Part shown: positions 1-11,322 of the stretch, piece by piece | How positions within the stretch are numbered: the stretch's first letter is position 1 | How the letters are laid out: each line of letters starts with the position of its first letter | Assembly (NCBI RefSeq): GCF_964204645.1 | Contig: NC_134029.1 | Span: 5,465,001 to 5,529,000, forward strand | From: Tubulanus polymorphus | Lineage: Eukaryota; Nemertea; Palaeonemertea; Tubulaniformes; Tubulanidae | Direction: 5' to 3' | Length of the DNA stretch: 64,000 nucleotides | Made by a program: the position numbers and the translations under genes | The notes under the pieces: model-generated | Database searches by the model: none | What the model was told of the DNA's origin: nothing | What the model saw: the letters and a program-made list of their open reading frames with translations, nothing else

Positions 1-97
1 GGCGCGACAAAATCAACGAATTGCCATCGGTTCCGATCATCATGAATACGTCGTACACGATGACGAATCGGACGATCGAGATAGCTGCGCTTGTTAA
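1..97 (+). CDS. possible C-terminal end of an unidentified gene (5' end outside window)
   Basis: Frame 2 from the window edge reads about 31 residues and stops with TAA at 95-97. The tail is acidic (HDDESDDRDS) and ends in Cys-Ala-Cys. A Cys-X-Cys end is seen in prenylated Rab GTPases, but no GTPase domain is visible, so that link is only a thought. About 2 kb without coding sequence follows, with an AATAAA at 1213-1218, which would suit a 3' UTR. Frame 3 is also open to 203, and a minus-strand frame is open across the same bases, so both frame and strand are uncertain. Confidence 0.25.
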   Translation, partial: ARQNQRIAIGSDHHEYVVHDDESDDRDSCAC

Positions 98-2102
98 ATC
101 AGCAGCTGTAGAATCGGGTGCTTTGTTGTGTTTGTTGACTGGTGTCTCTCGGGGAGTTTCCGTCTTTGGTAATTCTATCCAGTTACTCGCAGTGATTATT
201 TAACCAGAGTCGACAATTCAAATTCTGTTGTTTACCTGACGCAGAGTAAAAACGTTTTGGCCATTTGCCTTATTACCATCATGTATACGTGTATTGCACG
301 AATCTGTTAGATTAGGTCTAGAAACAGTTCAATTTAGGACATAAAAACCCTGAATGAATCTTAATATGATCTAGAACCGATGAGAAAAGAATACAAGAAG
401 ATTGTATCTTTCACTTGAAGTCGTTGTTTGGACAGTATCATTTTTCACAGAGAATTGAGCCAAGCCTGTACCTTCGACCTATACAATATGTGAAGCAAGT
501 TACACACACACTTTTCTCATCATTTCTATTTACCAGTATCAGTTTCACAGTACTACCGTACCTTTTCCTAGGTACGGGATCTACGTATCGTAGATTCAGC
601 AGGCTTGGCTGTAATGAAATAACAAGTGCCTACACTATTGTACCATATTGTCACTGGTAGTAGATTAATGGCTACGATGTATTTGTATTCGTCATTTTTG
701 ATGTTAATGTACTTAACAAATTTATGTATGTATTAACATATATGTATTGAGTGTTTTAATGTCAGTCCAATTTTATTTCAATCACAGTGTGGTAAGGATA
801 GATGGGAAAAGAAGCAATTTATTAGGCGTTAGTGTAGTGGGGAACTTTGGAACTGCACAAGTATGAATCAAATTTTTCTCCATGACTTATATGTGTATCT
901 GTATTTCATTGTTTATTCGCATGGCACCAAAGTTTTTTCATCTATTTTTGTGAAATTATTCGTCTGAAAAATTATTATGTACTTAATTAATGAAAAAAGT
1001 ATCTCGAAAAGTTAATATAATTGGTTAATTTCTCATAAATTCTATTTTTGACTAATTGTAATGTTTTTGTAGACTTTTTATTCGTTTCTAAGATTAAGTG
1101 TTTAGTGTGATTTAATTAAAAATTGAGCGCCGTATAAAATTTCAAAGTTTTATTCATTGTGGAATGATGTTTTGAAAATGATATAGTTATTCAATTGGTG
1201 GAAGCCAATTTCAATAAATTCGCAAGTTTTGTGATCTTTTTTGGACTTTTATTATCACAGTCATAATTTAAACTTCTATTTGCTTACCGGTAATTTTCTA
1301 CTAAAGTTTTTTCAACTCGTCATGCTTTCATGATATATATATACTACATGCAATTGTGTTGTAAACAAAATTGTACACCGGGCTCACGGGACTAAACTCT
1401 GTGACTTGATAGTTAATTAAACCTGCATTTTGAATACGTTCCTATTTGATAAAATGTCTGCATTATATTTTCGGTTTATATTAAGGATTTCATAGTTATT
1501 ACTGGTTAATGAAATGAATTACCAGGGCTATTCGTGTGTGTTGTTTTGAGCCAGTTAGGACCACAAAAAAAGCTATATACTTGACATTACTATGCAGCAT
1601 TTAGGCATTTCATCAAAATGTTTTCTTTTTGTCAGCATTTCTATCAGCCTTTTATTGTGGTAATTGGTGTATTTTAATGATACATTGTATGTACATGTAC
1701 ATAGCTTAGCTACACTTATAGCATTTGTATTATTCTTTGACCCTCGACATTTGGGTGCATTATGAATCATGTATGGTGTCTAGTGATGGTTAGATTAATC
1801 AATCGTTGTAAGGGGTGAAGAAAAATTGGAAATAAATTCTTTTTGTTTTTAATGATTGCCTTCGGTTTAGATTCATTATTTTTTGCCGGACGAATAACTG
1901 AGCCGAACCAATAGAGCGCCCTGGTACCAGCAAGTGCTGCCCTCTTTCTGTAGACACTCAGGACTTCAAGACTGTTATTCAACCTCTACCGGCTAGTTGG
2001 ATCTATTTCCGGGTCGGATTGCGGATTGCGTCACCTTTTTGCAGTATTTAGTATTATTAAGGCTCGGAAAAATTGTATCTCCAAGTTAGTAGTGAAATTG
2101 AA
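98..2102. other. non-coding: possible 3' UTR of the left gene, then NARS1 upstream region
   Basis: I see no exon that can be supported here. The open frames at 415-660 (plus) and 1573-1982 (minus) show no family features and no matching splice sites. An AATAAA hexamer at 1213-1218 could end a plus-strand transcript coming from the left edge. The stretch around 1880-2100 is less AT-rich, holds a CCAAT sequence near 1905, and should contain the NARS1 promoter and 5' UTR. Confidence 0.4.
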
Positions 2103-5100
2103 ATGGCAGACGCTGCTGGCGACGGAATTGCTGCCATGTCATTACAAGGTAACCAATAGAGAATCCATGATCTATTGATCAACGTTGCAGTAGGTAGGCG
2201 CTCCTCTCTGCAACACACACACACACAGGACAGGGGCTCGTATCAGAGTAAAAAGTTGTAGGTATTGTAAAAACGATAATCTGTTAATCCAATGTATATA
2301 GTATATATAAAATAATAAGGGGGCTAACGACGCTCACAAACTACTCAACTTCAGTCGCTTACTATTTCGTTATTTCTCATCCGATTTTGATAATCCAGGG
2401 CAGGCATGATATAAAAGCTAATAGCTTCCTGCTTCTAACGAAACTAATCCCGTTAACTTCCAATGAATAGTTCATGAATTATATGTCTTTGAAAGCGAAA
2501 TTAGGGCCGAAATCGCCTGGACCGAAAATGCTATGACGCCGGTTTTTGCCGATTTCGAAATTCGAAACGTTGAGTTCGACACGAAATCTTTCACCGATTT
2601 TGATGGTCGAGGGCTTCAAATGCGCAAAACATTCTATATTTTCTAAATATTGCCATTGTTTCATTAATCCATGCGATCTTCCAGCTTTGCAAACGCGAAT
2701 TTTCCGATTTTACGTCAAGTCACGCACTCGACACGCGATCTCAAAATGGTGACCTTGAACTTAAACTAGCAACAGGTCCGCAGTGAATTATATTTCTTAA
2801 CAATTCAATCAAATAATGTTTTATCTTATTTAAGCTAGAATAAACACGATCAGGTTATAATAGATTCTGAATTTCACGTAAATATACACAGAAAATAAAT
2901 TGGAAATAAAATTCATTTCGGTTCGGCATTGCGCTAAGCATTGTGGGAGATGACAGTCGCCATTTTGAGATCGCACATGGAGTGCGTGACTTGATGTAAA
3001 ATCGGAAAATTCGCGTTGTTAGCCCCCTTGTTATTTTATATATACTATATACATTGGATTAACAGATTATCGTTTTTACATTACCTACAACTCTGATACG
3101 AGCCCATGTGCTCTGCAAGTCTCAGCCTCTGGGAAACCGCTCAGCACCCAGCAGGCTGGCGCGCGTGCATAAATCAAGCCTGAAGAAATCATTACCGTCA
3201 GTCCATCCAAACATGACCATATTTGCACAATTGTGGAAATCTTAAGGATTCGGAAAATTAAAGAAGATTGTATCTATAATGATGTATCATTTTGACCAAT
3301 GATAGTTCGACAGGCTGAAATTAAAAATAAGATTGCCTTCTTATTGTTATTGGAAATTGAAGTCCAAAAAATAGTCAATGTCATATTCAAAAAGTGAAGT
3401 TCGTGTCACTGAATCATTTACTGTTTGAACAATAAGTGCAAGTCTGACAGCCAACCATTCCATGGAAAGTAAACTGAGTAAACACATCTGATCACCACCA
3501 CACTTTCATTATTTTCAGATATTTATACATCAGAAAAAAATGGCAATGATGAAACTGCCGATGGTTCGCAAGGAAAACCATTCAAAACCATCTTAGCTGC
3601 CATGATGAAATTTAAAACGGAACCGCTGCCAAATATACATGTGGATGGAAAATCAGAGGGAGTAGTAAGTAGTAGTAATGAAAAGTTTCAGATCAGGGAA
3701 TTTGAGATCTGCATCAGGGCAATATCAGGGAATTTAGGATACAAACATCTGGAGGAACCCTGAAGTATTGAAATGTTTCAACTGTTGTTTGATTTATGAA
3801 TCAGTATTAAGTAAGAAGATATAATTCATTCTTTCTATCCCAATTTTGTTGTTTCAGGACTGGGAATTGGCGTCTAAAGCGCAAATGAAAAAAATGACAA
3901 AAATCTGGAAACGCGAATTAGCGAAGGCAGCTGATAGAGAAATCAAAGAGGTGACGTCTTCGTCTATTCTTCTGAAGATCCCGATCTGTGAGGAGTATTT
4001 TTTATTATCAGTATATTTTCTTTAGGCCGAAGACGCAGAAAGACGTGAAAAGAATCTTGAAGAAGCGAAAAAGATCGTTATCGAAGAAGACAAATCATTA
4101 CCGCAAGCGCGGCTAATCAAAATCAGGGATTCGGTGAAAACTCGAGATACGAGAATTAAAGTGAACGGTTGGGTTCACAGACTGAGAAGACAAGGTGAAT
4201 ATCTGTTTATTCTTTATAGAAAGGGCTAAACAAAGCGTGTTATTCCCCAGCACGATGTGAGATAATTGAGTAGAGAATCATTGAGCATGGAAAATTTCCA
4301 ATTATGCGCTTAGATTTGAACAGAAATTCTGTGAAAAATGAATAACAGGGTCAATCCCTATTTTAAGATATGAAAAATGGTTAGTCTACTCAATTTTAGT
4401 GGTTAGTGAACTTGATTTTAATTTTATACCTCTTTTTTTAGGAAAATCATTAATGTTCGTCACTTTAAGAGATGGTACTGGATTCCTACAGTGTGTTTTG
4501 ACTGATAAATTGGTAGGTAACAAGGTTTTCTCGTAAAAGTGCATCCGATTGAGAATTTGTCCAACAACTTTTCCCCGACCTGAATAGTGTGTTTTGATCT
4601 ATATTTCAAATTTCAGTGTCAAACGCATAACGCATTAGTTCTATCGACGGAATCTACTGTTGTTTTCTATGGCGTCATCAAAGAAGTACCGGCGGGAAAA
4701 ACGGTAAGATTCTTTACCGAATCAAATCATAAAGCCTTCGAACAAATTCTGGGAATTCAGAGAAATATTAGCTTGCTTTGTCATGAAATATCGAATGGCA
4801 TAGTTTTGTACTGTACGTGCCTGGCAGTCATCTGCTGTGAATCATACTGTATTTAATATGCAGCATGGATGATTTAATGTATTAGATAAGATCTTATGTT
4901 CTAGGCTCCAGATGGTCACGAGTTGCTGGTAGATTATTGGGAGGTTGTAGCTCTCGCTCCAGCTGGGGGAATCGATAACATTCTCAATGAAGAAGCCCAT
5001 GTCGATGTTCAATTAGACAACCGTCATATGATGATTCGTGGTGAAAATGTATGTCGATTCTTAGATAATTTAAGTTAAACATATTTTTTTTTTCGAGTTA

Positions 5101-6897
5101 TAGATTTGCTGTAGTTTTGTTCTACATGCCCAAATTTGTTTCAATTCACAGTGCTAATATGGGCATGTCTTTATGTTTTACAGACATCAAAAATATTGAA
5201 ACTGCGCTCTGTGATCATGCAAGCATTCAGAGCACATTATTTTGACAGAGGATATTTCGAGGTAAATGTTTTAGGGTGACAGAGAATGGAATAAAAAATG
5301 AGTTATCATTCAATTGTTAGACTTATTGATCTCGTCTTATTCCAGATAACTCCACCAGCTTTTGTGCAGACTCAAGTAGAAGGAGGCTCGACGTTATTCA
5401 AGTTAGATTATTTCGGTGAAACTGTAAGTCACTTCGAATAGAAGCTTCTCAGTAGCTTTTTGGACTGAAACTGAAACGATGAATTTTACTTTTGATTTGC
5501 AGGCATATCTAACACAGTCTTCACAGCTATATCTTGAAACTTGTCTGCCATCACTGGGAGATGTTTTCTGCATCGCTGAGTCATATCGGGCAGAACAGTC
5601 ACGAACGAGGCGACATTTATCAGAGTAAGAAATGCTATACTGAGCTATATGTAAAATTAGGGGGCTTTACACAGTTTTGACATTGCTGAGCTCTTGAGGC
5701 CAATACTGGACCTAGTTCTGAAATAAAATTACAGTCATGAAGTCTATAGCTACTTCAAACCCTCCAAGATCAGACCAAGCTTAAAGAGTTAAGATCATAT
5801 CAAGTAACTGCAATTTGTATATGTTTTGTGAAATCTATGTTTCTGTTTCTGTGTTACAGATATACGCATGTGGAAGCAGAATGCCCATTTATTACATTTG
5901 AAGATTTGCTTGACAGACTTGAAGATTTGGTTTGCGATGTTGTCGATCGAGTGCTGAAATCTCCGTTCGCTCATATGCTCTACGAGTTGAATCCGGTTCG
6001 CAATTTTACATCTTATTTTGTATCCAAGTGTAGTTATTTTACTTCTGAAATTCTTTGACATAGCTGTCTTCTATGAAACAGGAATTCAAGGCACCGCAGC
6101 GGCCTTTCAAAAGAATGCAGTATACTGAGGCAATCGAGTATTTGAAGGAACACAACATAACTAAAGATGATGGTACATTCTATGAATTTGGCGATGTAAG
6201 TACCGTTAGTCAAGAAAAATTTGATAGTTAGATCCTCAACGTATTGAGCTTCTCAATTCCATATAATCTTTATTTTCCGTTCATTTACTTAGGATATTCC
6301 AGAAGCTCCGGAACGTAAAATGACTGACCAAATCGGTGTACCGATTCTTCTCTGCCGCTTCCCGACCACTCTGAAATCATTCTACATGTATCGTTGCCCG
6401 GAAAATACAGATCTTACAGAATCGGTAAGCGGGCAATCAATAATATTCTCCTAGAATTCAGTCAGCCATTGAAATTGGTCAAAATTGAGATTTGATTTTA
6501 AACGATACTTTTGTTTCATAGGTTGACATGTTAATGCCGGGAGTTGGAGAACTTGTCGGTGGCTCTATGAGAATGTGGGACGAAGAAGAACTTCTTAAGG
6601 GTTATAAACGTGAAGGAATCGATGCTAGTCCATATTACTGGTACACTGACCAGGTAAGCAGAAATATAAGGATTACTGGTTTCAGGGCAGCACTTGTAGT
6701 CGTATGAATTTTTTCGGCACCTGAAATTCCATGCTAATATCATAAACTTTCATTTCTATTTTCAGAGGAAATATGGAAGTTGCCCTCACGGTGGTTACGG
6801 GTTGGGATTAGAACGGTTTTTGACGTGGATTTTGAACAGATATCATATACGTGATGTTTGCCTGTATCCGAGATTCATTGAAAGATGTCGACCTTGA
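2103..6897 (+). CDS. NARS1: asparaginyl-tRNA synthetase, cytosolic
   Basis: Class IIb aminoacyl-tRNA synthetase that charges tRNA-Asn with asparagine in the cytosol. Fifteen exons join in phase: 2103-2148, 3519-3664, 3858-3950, 4026-4194, 4442-4512, 4617-4703, 4905-5048, 5184-5261, 5346-5423, 5503-5624, 5860-5995, 6082-6195, 6293-6424, 6522-6653, 6766-6897. The product is 559 aa, close to the roughly 550 aa of animal NARS1. Residues 1-130 are a charged N-terminal extension with a lysine/glutamate helix. An OB-fold anticodon-binding domain follows ([11 protein letters not shown] ending at 151). The class II core starts near 245, with motif 2 near 325-355 ([16 protein letters not shown]) and motif 3 GLGLER at 528-533. 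The donor after 5995 (GTTCGC) is weak, but it is the only one that keeps the conserved ELNP-to-RPFKRM join. The start is the first ATG in frame, in a 46-nt first exon. Identification is secure; exon 1 is slightly less so. Confidence 0.96.
2233..3105. mobile_element. non-autonomous inverted-repeat DNA element in NARS1 intron 1
   Basis: The left arm (2233 to about 2326) begins GGGGCTCGTATCAGAG, and the right arm (about 3016-3105) is its reverse complement. The arms share an (ATA)-rich block and GGGGGCTAAC. A second, inner inverted pair lies at about 2694-2755 and 2957-3017 (core TTTTGAGATCGC on one side). The element is 873 bp, with no transposase. Two overlapping open frames inside (2479-2752) look like chance. 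The same terminal sequence forms the 199-bp element at 8971-9169, so this is a repeat family. I could not define a target-site duplication. Confidence 0.75.
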
Positions 6898-6992
6898 ACA
6901 TTCTTACTTACAGCTAACATTTTCTCAATATAATTATATGTATTACAAGGCTAGTAATATACACAAATTATGTGTGCTATGATTGGAATCTA

Positions 6993-6998
6993 AATAAA
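6993..6998 (+). terminator. NARS1 polyadenylation signal (AATAAA)
   Basis: AATAAA lies 96 bp after the NARS1 stop codon in AT-rich sequence, giving a short 3' UTR. It is the first canonical hexamer downstream of the stop. Confidence 0.65.
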
Positions 6999-7720
6999 TA
7001 CATTGAATTTACTTGTCCTCCTACTTCGTCTATGGATTTAGTTGCTACAATAGACTTTGCTCAAGTCAAATCTTTGGATTGTATGTACATTGCGAGTGTC
7101 ACAAATAATATTTCTAAAAACATCCGAGTTCTGAATGGTTGATCGAAGTCTGCTGTATTTCCTTCAAACAGTAAATCAATGGCTGGAGCAGTCACATCAT
7201 TCTCCAGAGCAAGTGATTCCGAGGAAAAGCTTGTCGTGAGACTACAATGGAACCTCTATAACGACCTTGGATATATCGATTCCAAGTTATTACAAACCTG
7301 AAATATTGACACAAGCAGGACACTCAGTAATTTCATACTATATATAACAAACTATCAGTTATAAATAGCATATCTTCTCGTCTCAAGGTTTGTTGTAATG
7401 AGGTTCCACAGAACTAGGGCCTCTGTAAATTGTCACTTCCCAAATTGTACCATATGCCTGACTGAACATCACTTTGTTATGGCGACCACGATTCTGGAAA
7501 TCAGGGGAAATCTGTCACACAAGCTCATACACACTAGAAATTTGGTGGATCAATGGAAGGATTGTGGTCAACCTGTATGTCTATCCATACTGTTGGGATT
7601 TTGAAGATGATTGGTCCTAAATATCAAAGGGGCTGTCAAACACTGATCATTTTATTTCTGGCTGAACCAAGGTCTCAGTAAAAACGATTTTCAACGTACT
7701 CGTTATTCAAAATGCATATC
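6999..7720. other. intergenic between convergent NARS1 and KNOP1-like genes
   Basis: Both neighbours end here from opposite sides. A plus-strand frame at 7398-7604 starts in GAGGTTCCACA, which resembles the end of the repeat at 35988-36153, and has no family features. A minus-strand frame of 65 codons at 7061-7255 has protein-like composition but no start codon and no recognisable domain; see findings. Confidence 0.5.
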
Positions 7721-7726
7721 TTTATT
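7721..7726 (-). terminator. KNOP1-like polyadenylation signal
   Basis: Read on the minus strand, AATAAA lies only 7 bp beyond the stop codon at 7734, so the predicted 3' UTR is very short, roughly 20-40 nt. No other hexamer is as close. Confidence 0.6.
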
Positions 7727-7733
7727 TTCATCA

Positions 7734-8873
7734 TCAATCAAATTTCATCGACTTAGAACTATTTATATCTATATGAAACTTTTTCCCAGCACCAGGCGGA
7801 GGTGCATATCCTAAACCGCCACCCTTCTCCGCGTACAGCTTCAAATCGAAAGCTTTCTGGAACTGATCTTCGAGTTTTTTGTTCAAATTTTCCTGCTCTT
7901 GCTCGGACATAGCTTTGCGATTACGCGCCAAAAACGGCGAATTCGGATTCACAAACTTGTTCGGTTTTTTAAATGCGTTCCCAGAAACGGCACCACTATC
8001 GGAAATGGCATGGGATTTGCTTTTATAACCACCCATTAATTTCAAAAACTTATTTGTGCGATCCTCCGAACCGAGGGTGACCTGTCCCCATTGACCAAAA
8101 TTAGAAGACTCTTCGGATTTATTCACAGGGTTTTTAACATTTTCATCATTACTTCCGATTTTTATCTTTTTACTTTCATCAGTATCATTGATTGATGCTT
8201 CCAGCTTCCTTTTCTTTTCTTTCTTATTCTTCTTTTTTTTCTTAGAACTCTCTGTATCACAAGTATCTAATATCTCAGATGTGTCATTGTGCTTTTTGTC
8301 TTTCTTCTTGCCACTTATTTCGGCTGCTAAAGTCTCAATATTTGAATTAACTTTAGATTTTTTACTCTTTTTAACCATGTTATGAACACTATCAACTGCT
8401 GACTTCTCAACATCATTAATCACAATCTCTTCGGACTTTCTATTCTTTTTAGACTTCTTTGTTACCGGTACATCCACGATACCCAAAGTACCGGTACCTT
8501 TGCACTTTACTTCACTTGTTGGAGTTTCTTTTTTCTTTTTTTTAGCTTTTTTGGCCTTTTTGATTTCAGTCTGTGGTGCGACATTTTCTTCAGACATCGA
8601 AGATGCTTCTTCCACTTTTTTCTTATCTTTTTTACGCTTTTTAGACTTTTTACCTAAATTCTCATCTCTGTTCTCAGTATCGGCATGTACTGAAAGTTTA
8701 TCAGTTTGTGAAATCTTATTCTTCTTTTTTTTCTTACGCGGTGGCTCTACTGAAACATTGTCCACTGCGCATTCTTGTGGTAGTACATCACTAGAGAAAC
8801 TTTTTTCTTTTTCTTGTTCATCATGTCCTTTTTTACATTTCTTTTTACGTTTCTTTATCTTTTCTGTCGTCAT
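7734..8873 (-). CDS. KNOP1: lysine-rich nucleolar protein 1-like, SMAP domain protein
   Basis: A single coding exon gives 379 aa. Residues 1 to about 265 are dominated by basic clusters (KKRKKKCKKG, KKKKKNKKEKKRK) alternating with acidic and serine-rich spacers, as in nucleolar proteins. Residues 274-379 match the SMAP (small acidic protein) domain: FLKLMGG, then a conserved block ending in LEDQFQKAFDLKL and a GLGY motif. That arrangement is diagnostic of KNOP1 (also TSG118/FAM191A). I chose the ATG at 8871-8873 because TTTCCTGTAG just upstream is a good 3' splice site; the longer open frame to 8933 would run through that intron. A 5' UTR exon should therefore lie further upstream, possibly near 9560-9600. 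KNOP1 is known as a nucleolar protein of poorly defined function. The main doubt is the general drift of such low-complexity proteins. Confidence 0.85.
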   Translation of the reverse strand: MTTEKIKKRKKKCKKGHDEQEKEKSFSSDVLPQECAVDNVSVEPPRKKKKKNKISQTDKLSVHADTENRDENLGKKSKKRKKDKKKVEEASSMSEENVAPQTEIKKAKKAKKKKKETPTSEVKCKGTGTLGIVDVPVTKKSKKNRKSEEIVINDVEKSAVDSVHNMVKKSKKSKVNSNIETLAAEISGKKKDKKHNDTSEILDTCDTESSKKKKKNKKEKKRKLEASINDTDESKKIKIGSNDENVKNPVNKSEESSNFGQWGQVTLGSEDRTNKFLKLMGGYKSKSHAISDSGAVSGNAFKKPNKFVNPNSPFLARNRKAMSEQEQENLNKKLEDQFQKAFDLKLYAEKGGGLGYAPPPGAGKKFHIDINSSKSMKFD

Positions 8874-9722
8874 AGCGAGACCTACAGGAAATAACAATAC
8901 AATTGATTGATGATGTAAATATAAATAGGCCATAAATATATCATGGAACTTTTAAGCACAGACCATCACAGGGGCTCGTATCAGAGTTGTAACTTGTAGT
9001 TAATGTAAAAACGATAATCTGTTAATCCAATGAATATAGTATATATAAAATAACTGAAGTTGAGTAGTTTGTGAGCGTTGTTAGCCCCCTTGTTATTTCA
9101 TATTCATATATACTATATACATTGGATTAACAGATTATCGTTTTTACATTACCTTCTGATACGAGCCCCTCTCTAGTGCAGACCATGATGAGATCTATCT
9201 CTTCTATCTATGCTATGCACAGACCAACAATCCTCACAACACGCACGGCACATGCTAACCAACAACATCATCAACAACAAAATCGAATATATAATACCAC
9301 TCGGTCAACTGATGCCTGCCGACGGTACCGGTCGGTAATTCATCAATCATGCTCTGAATTATTAACAGATTAAAGAAATGGAATCACCTCAAAAGTACTT
9401 GGCTCAATCCTAAATACAGACAAATAACAATATCAGGACTCGACAAACATATTCCAAATTATCGAAATCTCTTACGCGATTCAACATTATCCATATTAAT
9501 ATCGACCAACATTCACCGCTTTTGAGGGTTCGAATACGTAAAATAACCATCCTCACTTGCCAGGGTGCGATTGCCTCAGCGGGAGAAAATCCGAAGCGGA
9601 GGATGCTCGTGACTCACGCTTTAAAAACCTTTGATGAGTATCAAATTCAGTAAAACGCTATTGATTTAAATCAGATGTGTTTGAAACCTTAAAACAACAG
9701 CTACATTTCTATTTGAAGATAT
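8874..9722. other. KNOP1-like 5' UTR/promoter region and intergenic DNA
   Basis: Contains the probable first intron and promoter of the KNOP1-like gene and the 199-bp element at 8971-9169. A GC-richer block near 9550-9600 holds a possible minus-strand donor (CAA then GTGAGG) and could be the 5' UTR exon. No coding exon was recognised; the plus frame at 9176-9373 is low-complexity (QQHHQQQ). Confidence 0.4.
8971..9169. mobile_element. 199-bp palindromic MITE, same family as 2233-3105
   Basis: Begins GGGGCTCGTATCAGA and ends with the reverse complement TCTGATACGAGCCCC. Arms of about 75-85 bp share AACGATAATCTGTTAATCC and the ATATAGTATATATA block. The centre (CTCAACTTCAG/GGGGGCTAAC, inverted) is also found in the left arm of the 873-bp copy. 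There is no coding capacity. It could fold into one long hairpin. Confidence 0.8.
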
Positions 9723-11322
9723 TTATTCACATAAAGAAGAAAGATTAATTCGTTCGGAAATTTCGCCATCAGCAACCAAATATGTTTGTTCTCTGGGTGT
9801 AACTAATTCAGTCGTTTCTTTAAGTGCTCTTTGTTGAACGACAAATTCAGTGATATCTGTGATATTGACGATCCAATCATTAGCATATTTCTGTAATATC
9901 TAAAATGAGAAATAGAACGGGTTTGTGAGTCTCAACGCTAGGTTATACGGGATTCCTTTGGGATCAACAACTACTAAAACCAGACTAGAATACCTTGTGG
10001 AGTAATCAGATTTGAATACTATTAATTAACCTATGCCAAATCCAAATCTACTGGGGCGAATCATAAGTAAAATGATTTAATGAATTCCATACAACCAATT
10101 TTACTTTTTCCCACAAGATTCGTATTAACGGGGTTCCACAATACAGAGCACATAATTACCTGTCCTTTCAATCCTAGTTGAATGGCTCTACGGGATTGTT
10201 TTTCGAACGTTGGCGAATGATCAGGATCCCATTGTAATCGGACTTCGATCTCGTCTGTTTTGACGCCTTTGAGTTTCTGATACTTAGTGTAAAGATTAAA
10301 TTGCACTTATTGAAGCGGACTATGGGAAGACAAATGCATAGCTTATTTCAGACAGAGTTTCATACCTTCACAGAAAATGCGTTACGCAGTATTTCGTCGA
10401 ATCCTTGTCTTTTAATTCGAACGGCTAAAATTCTCTCTTGATCTTTCTTAGTTGCCCACCCACTACGATACATCATCCACAGAAAGTTGGTTTTTATCCA
10501 CGACATTCGCGTGAAGCTGAAATCATTTCCTCCGAATCTGAAGAACAAAGATAAGATAGAACAAGGTTCAATAACAACAATTTTGTTTTGAAGTTATGAT
10601 ACGGTATTCGATTGGCGGAATTCTCCTTAATCAGAGCTTTTGATTGTTTAAAGCACTAAGCCGTTTAGCCTATTTTGAATGCATTCTTATCGCAGCTAGT
10701 TCGTGTGTAGTCAGCAACCTCGTTTAGTTTAACGATCGGATATTTTCACAAACCACATATAACGTTGGTATAAGCCCATCCGATTATAAAAAGCTTACAA
10801 CCAACGATTAGGTAACTAACTAGTTCGTGTGGTGGCGGTGTTAGGACATCGACCAAGTCATGGTCATTAATCAAAGTATGCTGTTATAAGGGCTATTTCC
10901 CGCGCCAATGAATCTAAAGATTTTAAGACGTTTCTATGTATGTTCCACTCATTCACATGATGAACGAAAAAGCTCGTGCGTCAAATAAACAAGTTTAAAC
11001 TATAAAATCTCCACTCGTTAGTGATTATTATAAGTAATTTTTTTTATAAGTCAAAAGTCGTTTTTTCCTGAACTCACGCTGAAATTGGAGTTTTTTTTAT
11101 AGTCCCGTTTAAGCTTTTTACATTATCTACACACCCAATCTCGTCATATTATCCATATATCAGTCTATACCTTTGATTAACGACCGCATATTGTGCTATA
11201 GACGGCTTGAATGCTTGATATACTGTAATGGTTGACTCGTCGAACTGTGCTAGAATATGATTTCCATTTTCTGGCCATCGTTTTACTTGCGTCACGTACG
11301 ATTCCACGTCTGAATTCTGCAT
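9723..11322 (-). CDS. DUF4291 domain protein
   Basis: Four exons on the minus strand, 11171-11322, 10366-10537, 10160-10282 and 9723-9899, join in phase to a 207-aa protein that is essentially one DUF4291 domain. Signature blocks are [14 protein letters not shown] (30-43), [17 protein letters not shown] (62-78), [14 protein letters not shown] (84-97), VRLQWDPDH (122-130), [10 protein letters not shown], and [13 protein letters not shown] near the C-terminus. The start is the only in-frame ATG before the VYQAF block. For exon 3, splicing at AAG/TAT or 6 nt later at CAG/AAA are both possible. The family is widespread in bacteria and fungi and patchy in animals; its biochemical function is not established to my knowledge, so I assign none. 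No signal peptide or membrane segment is seen. It lies head to head with the NKCC gene. Confidence 0.9.

Noticed and set aside
415-660. 81-codon plus-strand open frame
   Set aside because: No domain, no splice context that links it to an exon, starts without ATG, and lies in a likely 3' UTR.
7398-7604. 68-codon plus-strand open frame after NARS1
   Set aside because: Begins in a repeat-like GAGGTTCCAC sequence and shows no family features.
8188-8910. Plus-strand frames opposite the KNOP1-like gene
   Set aside because: Phe/Leu/Ser-rich shadows of the lysine-rich coding strand.
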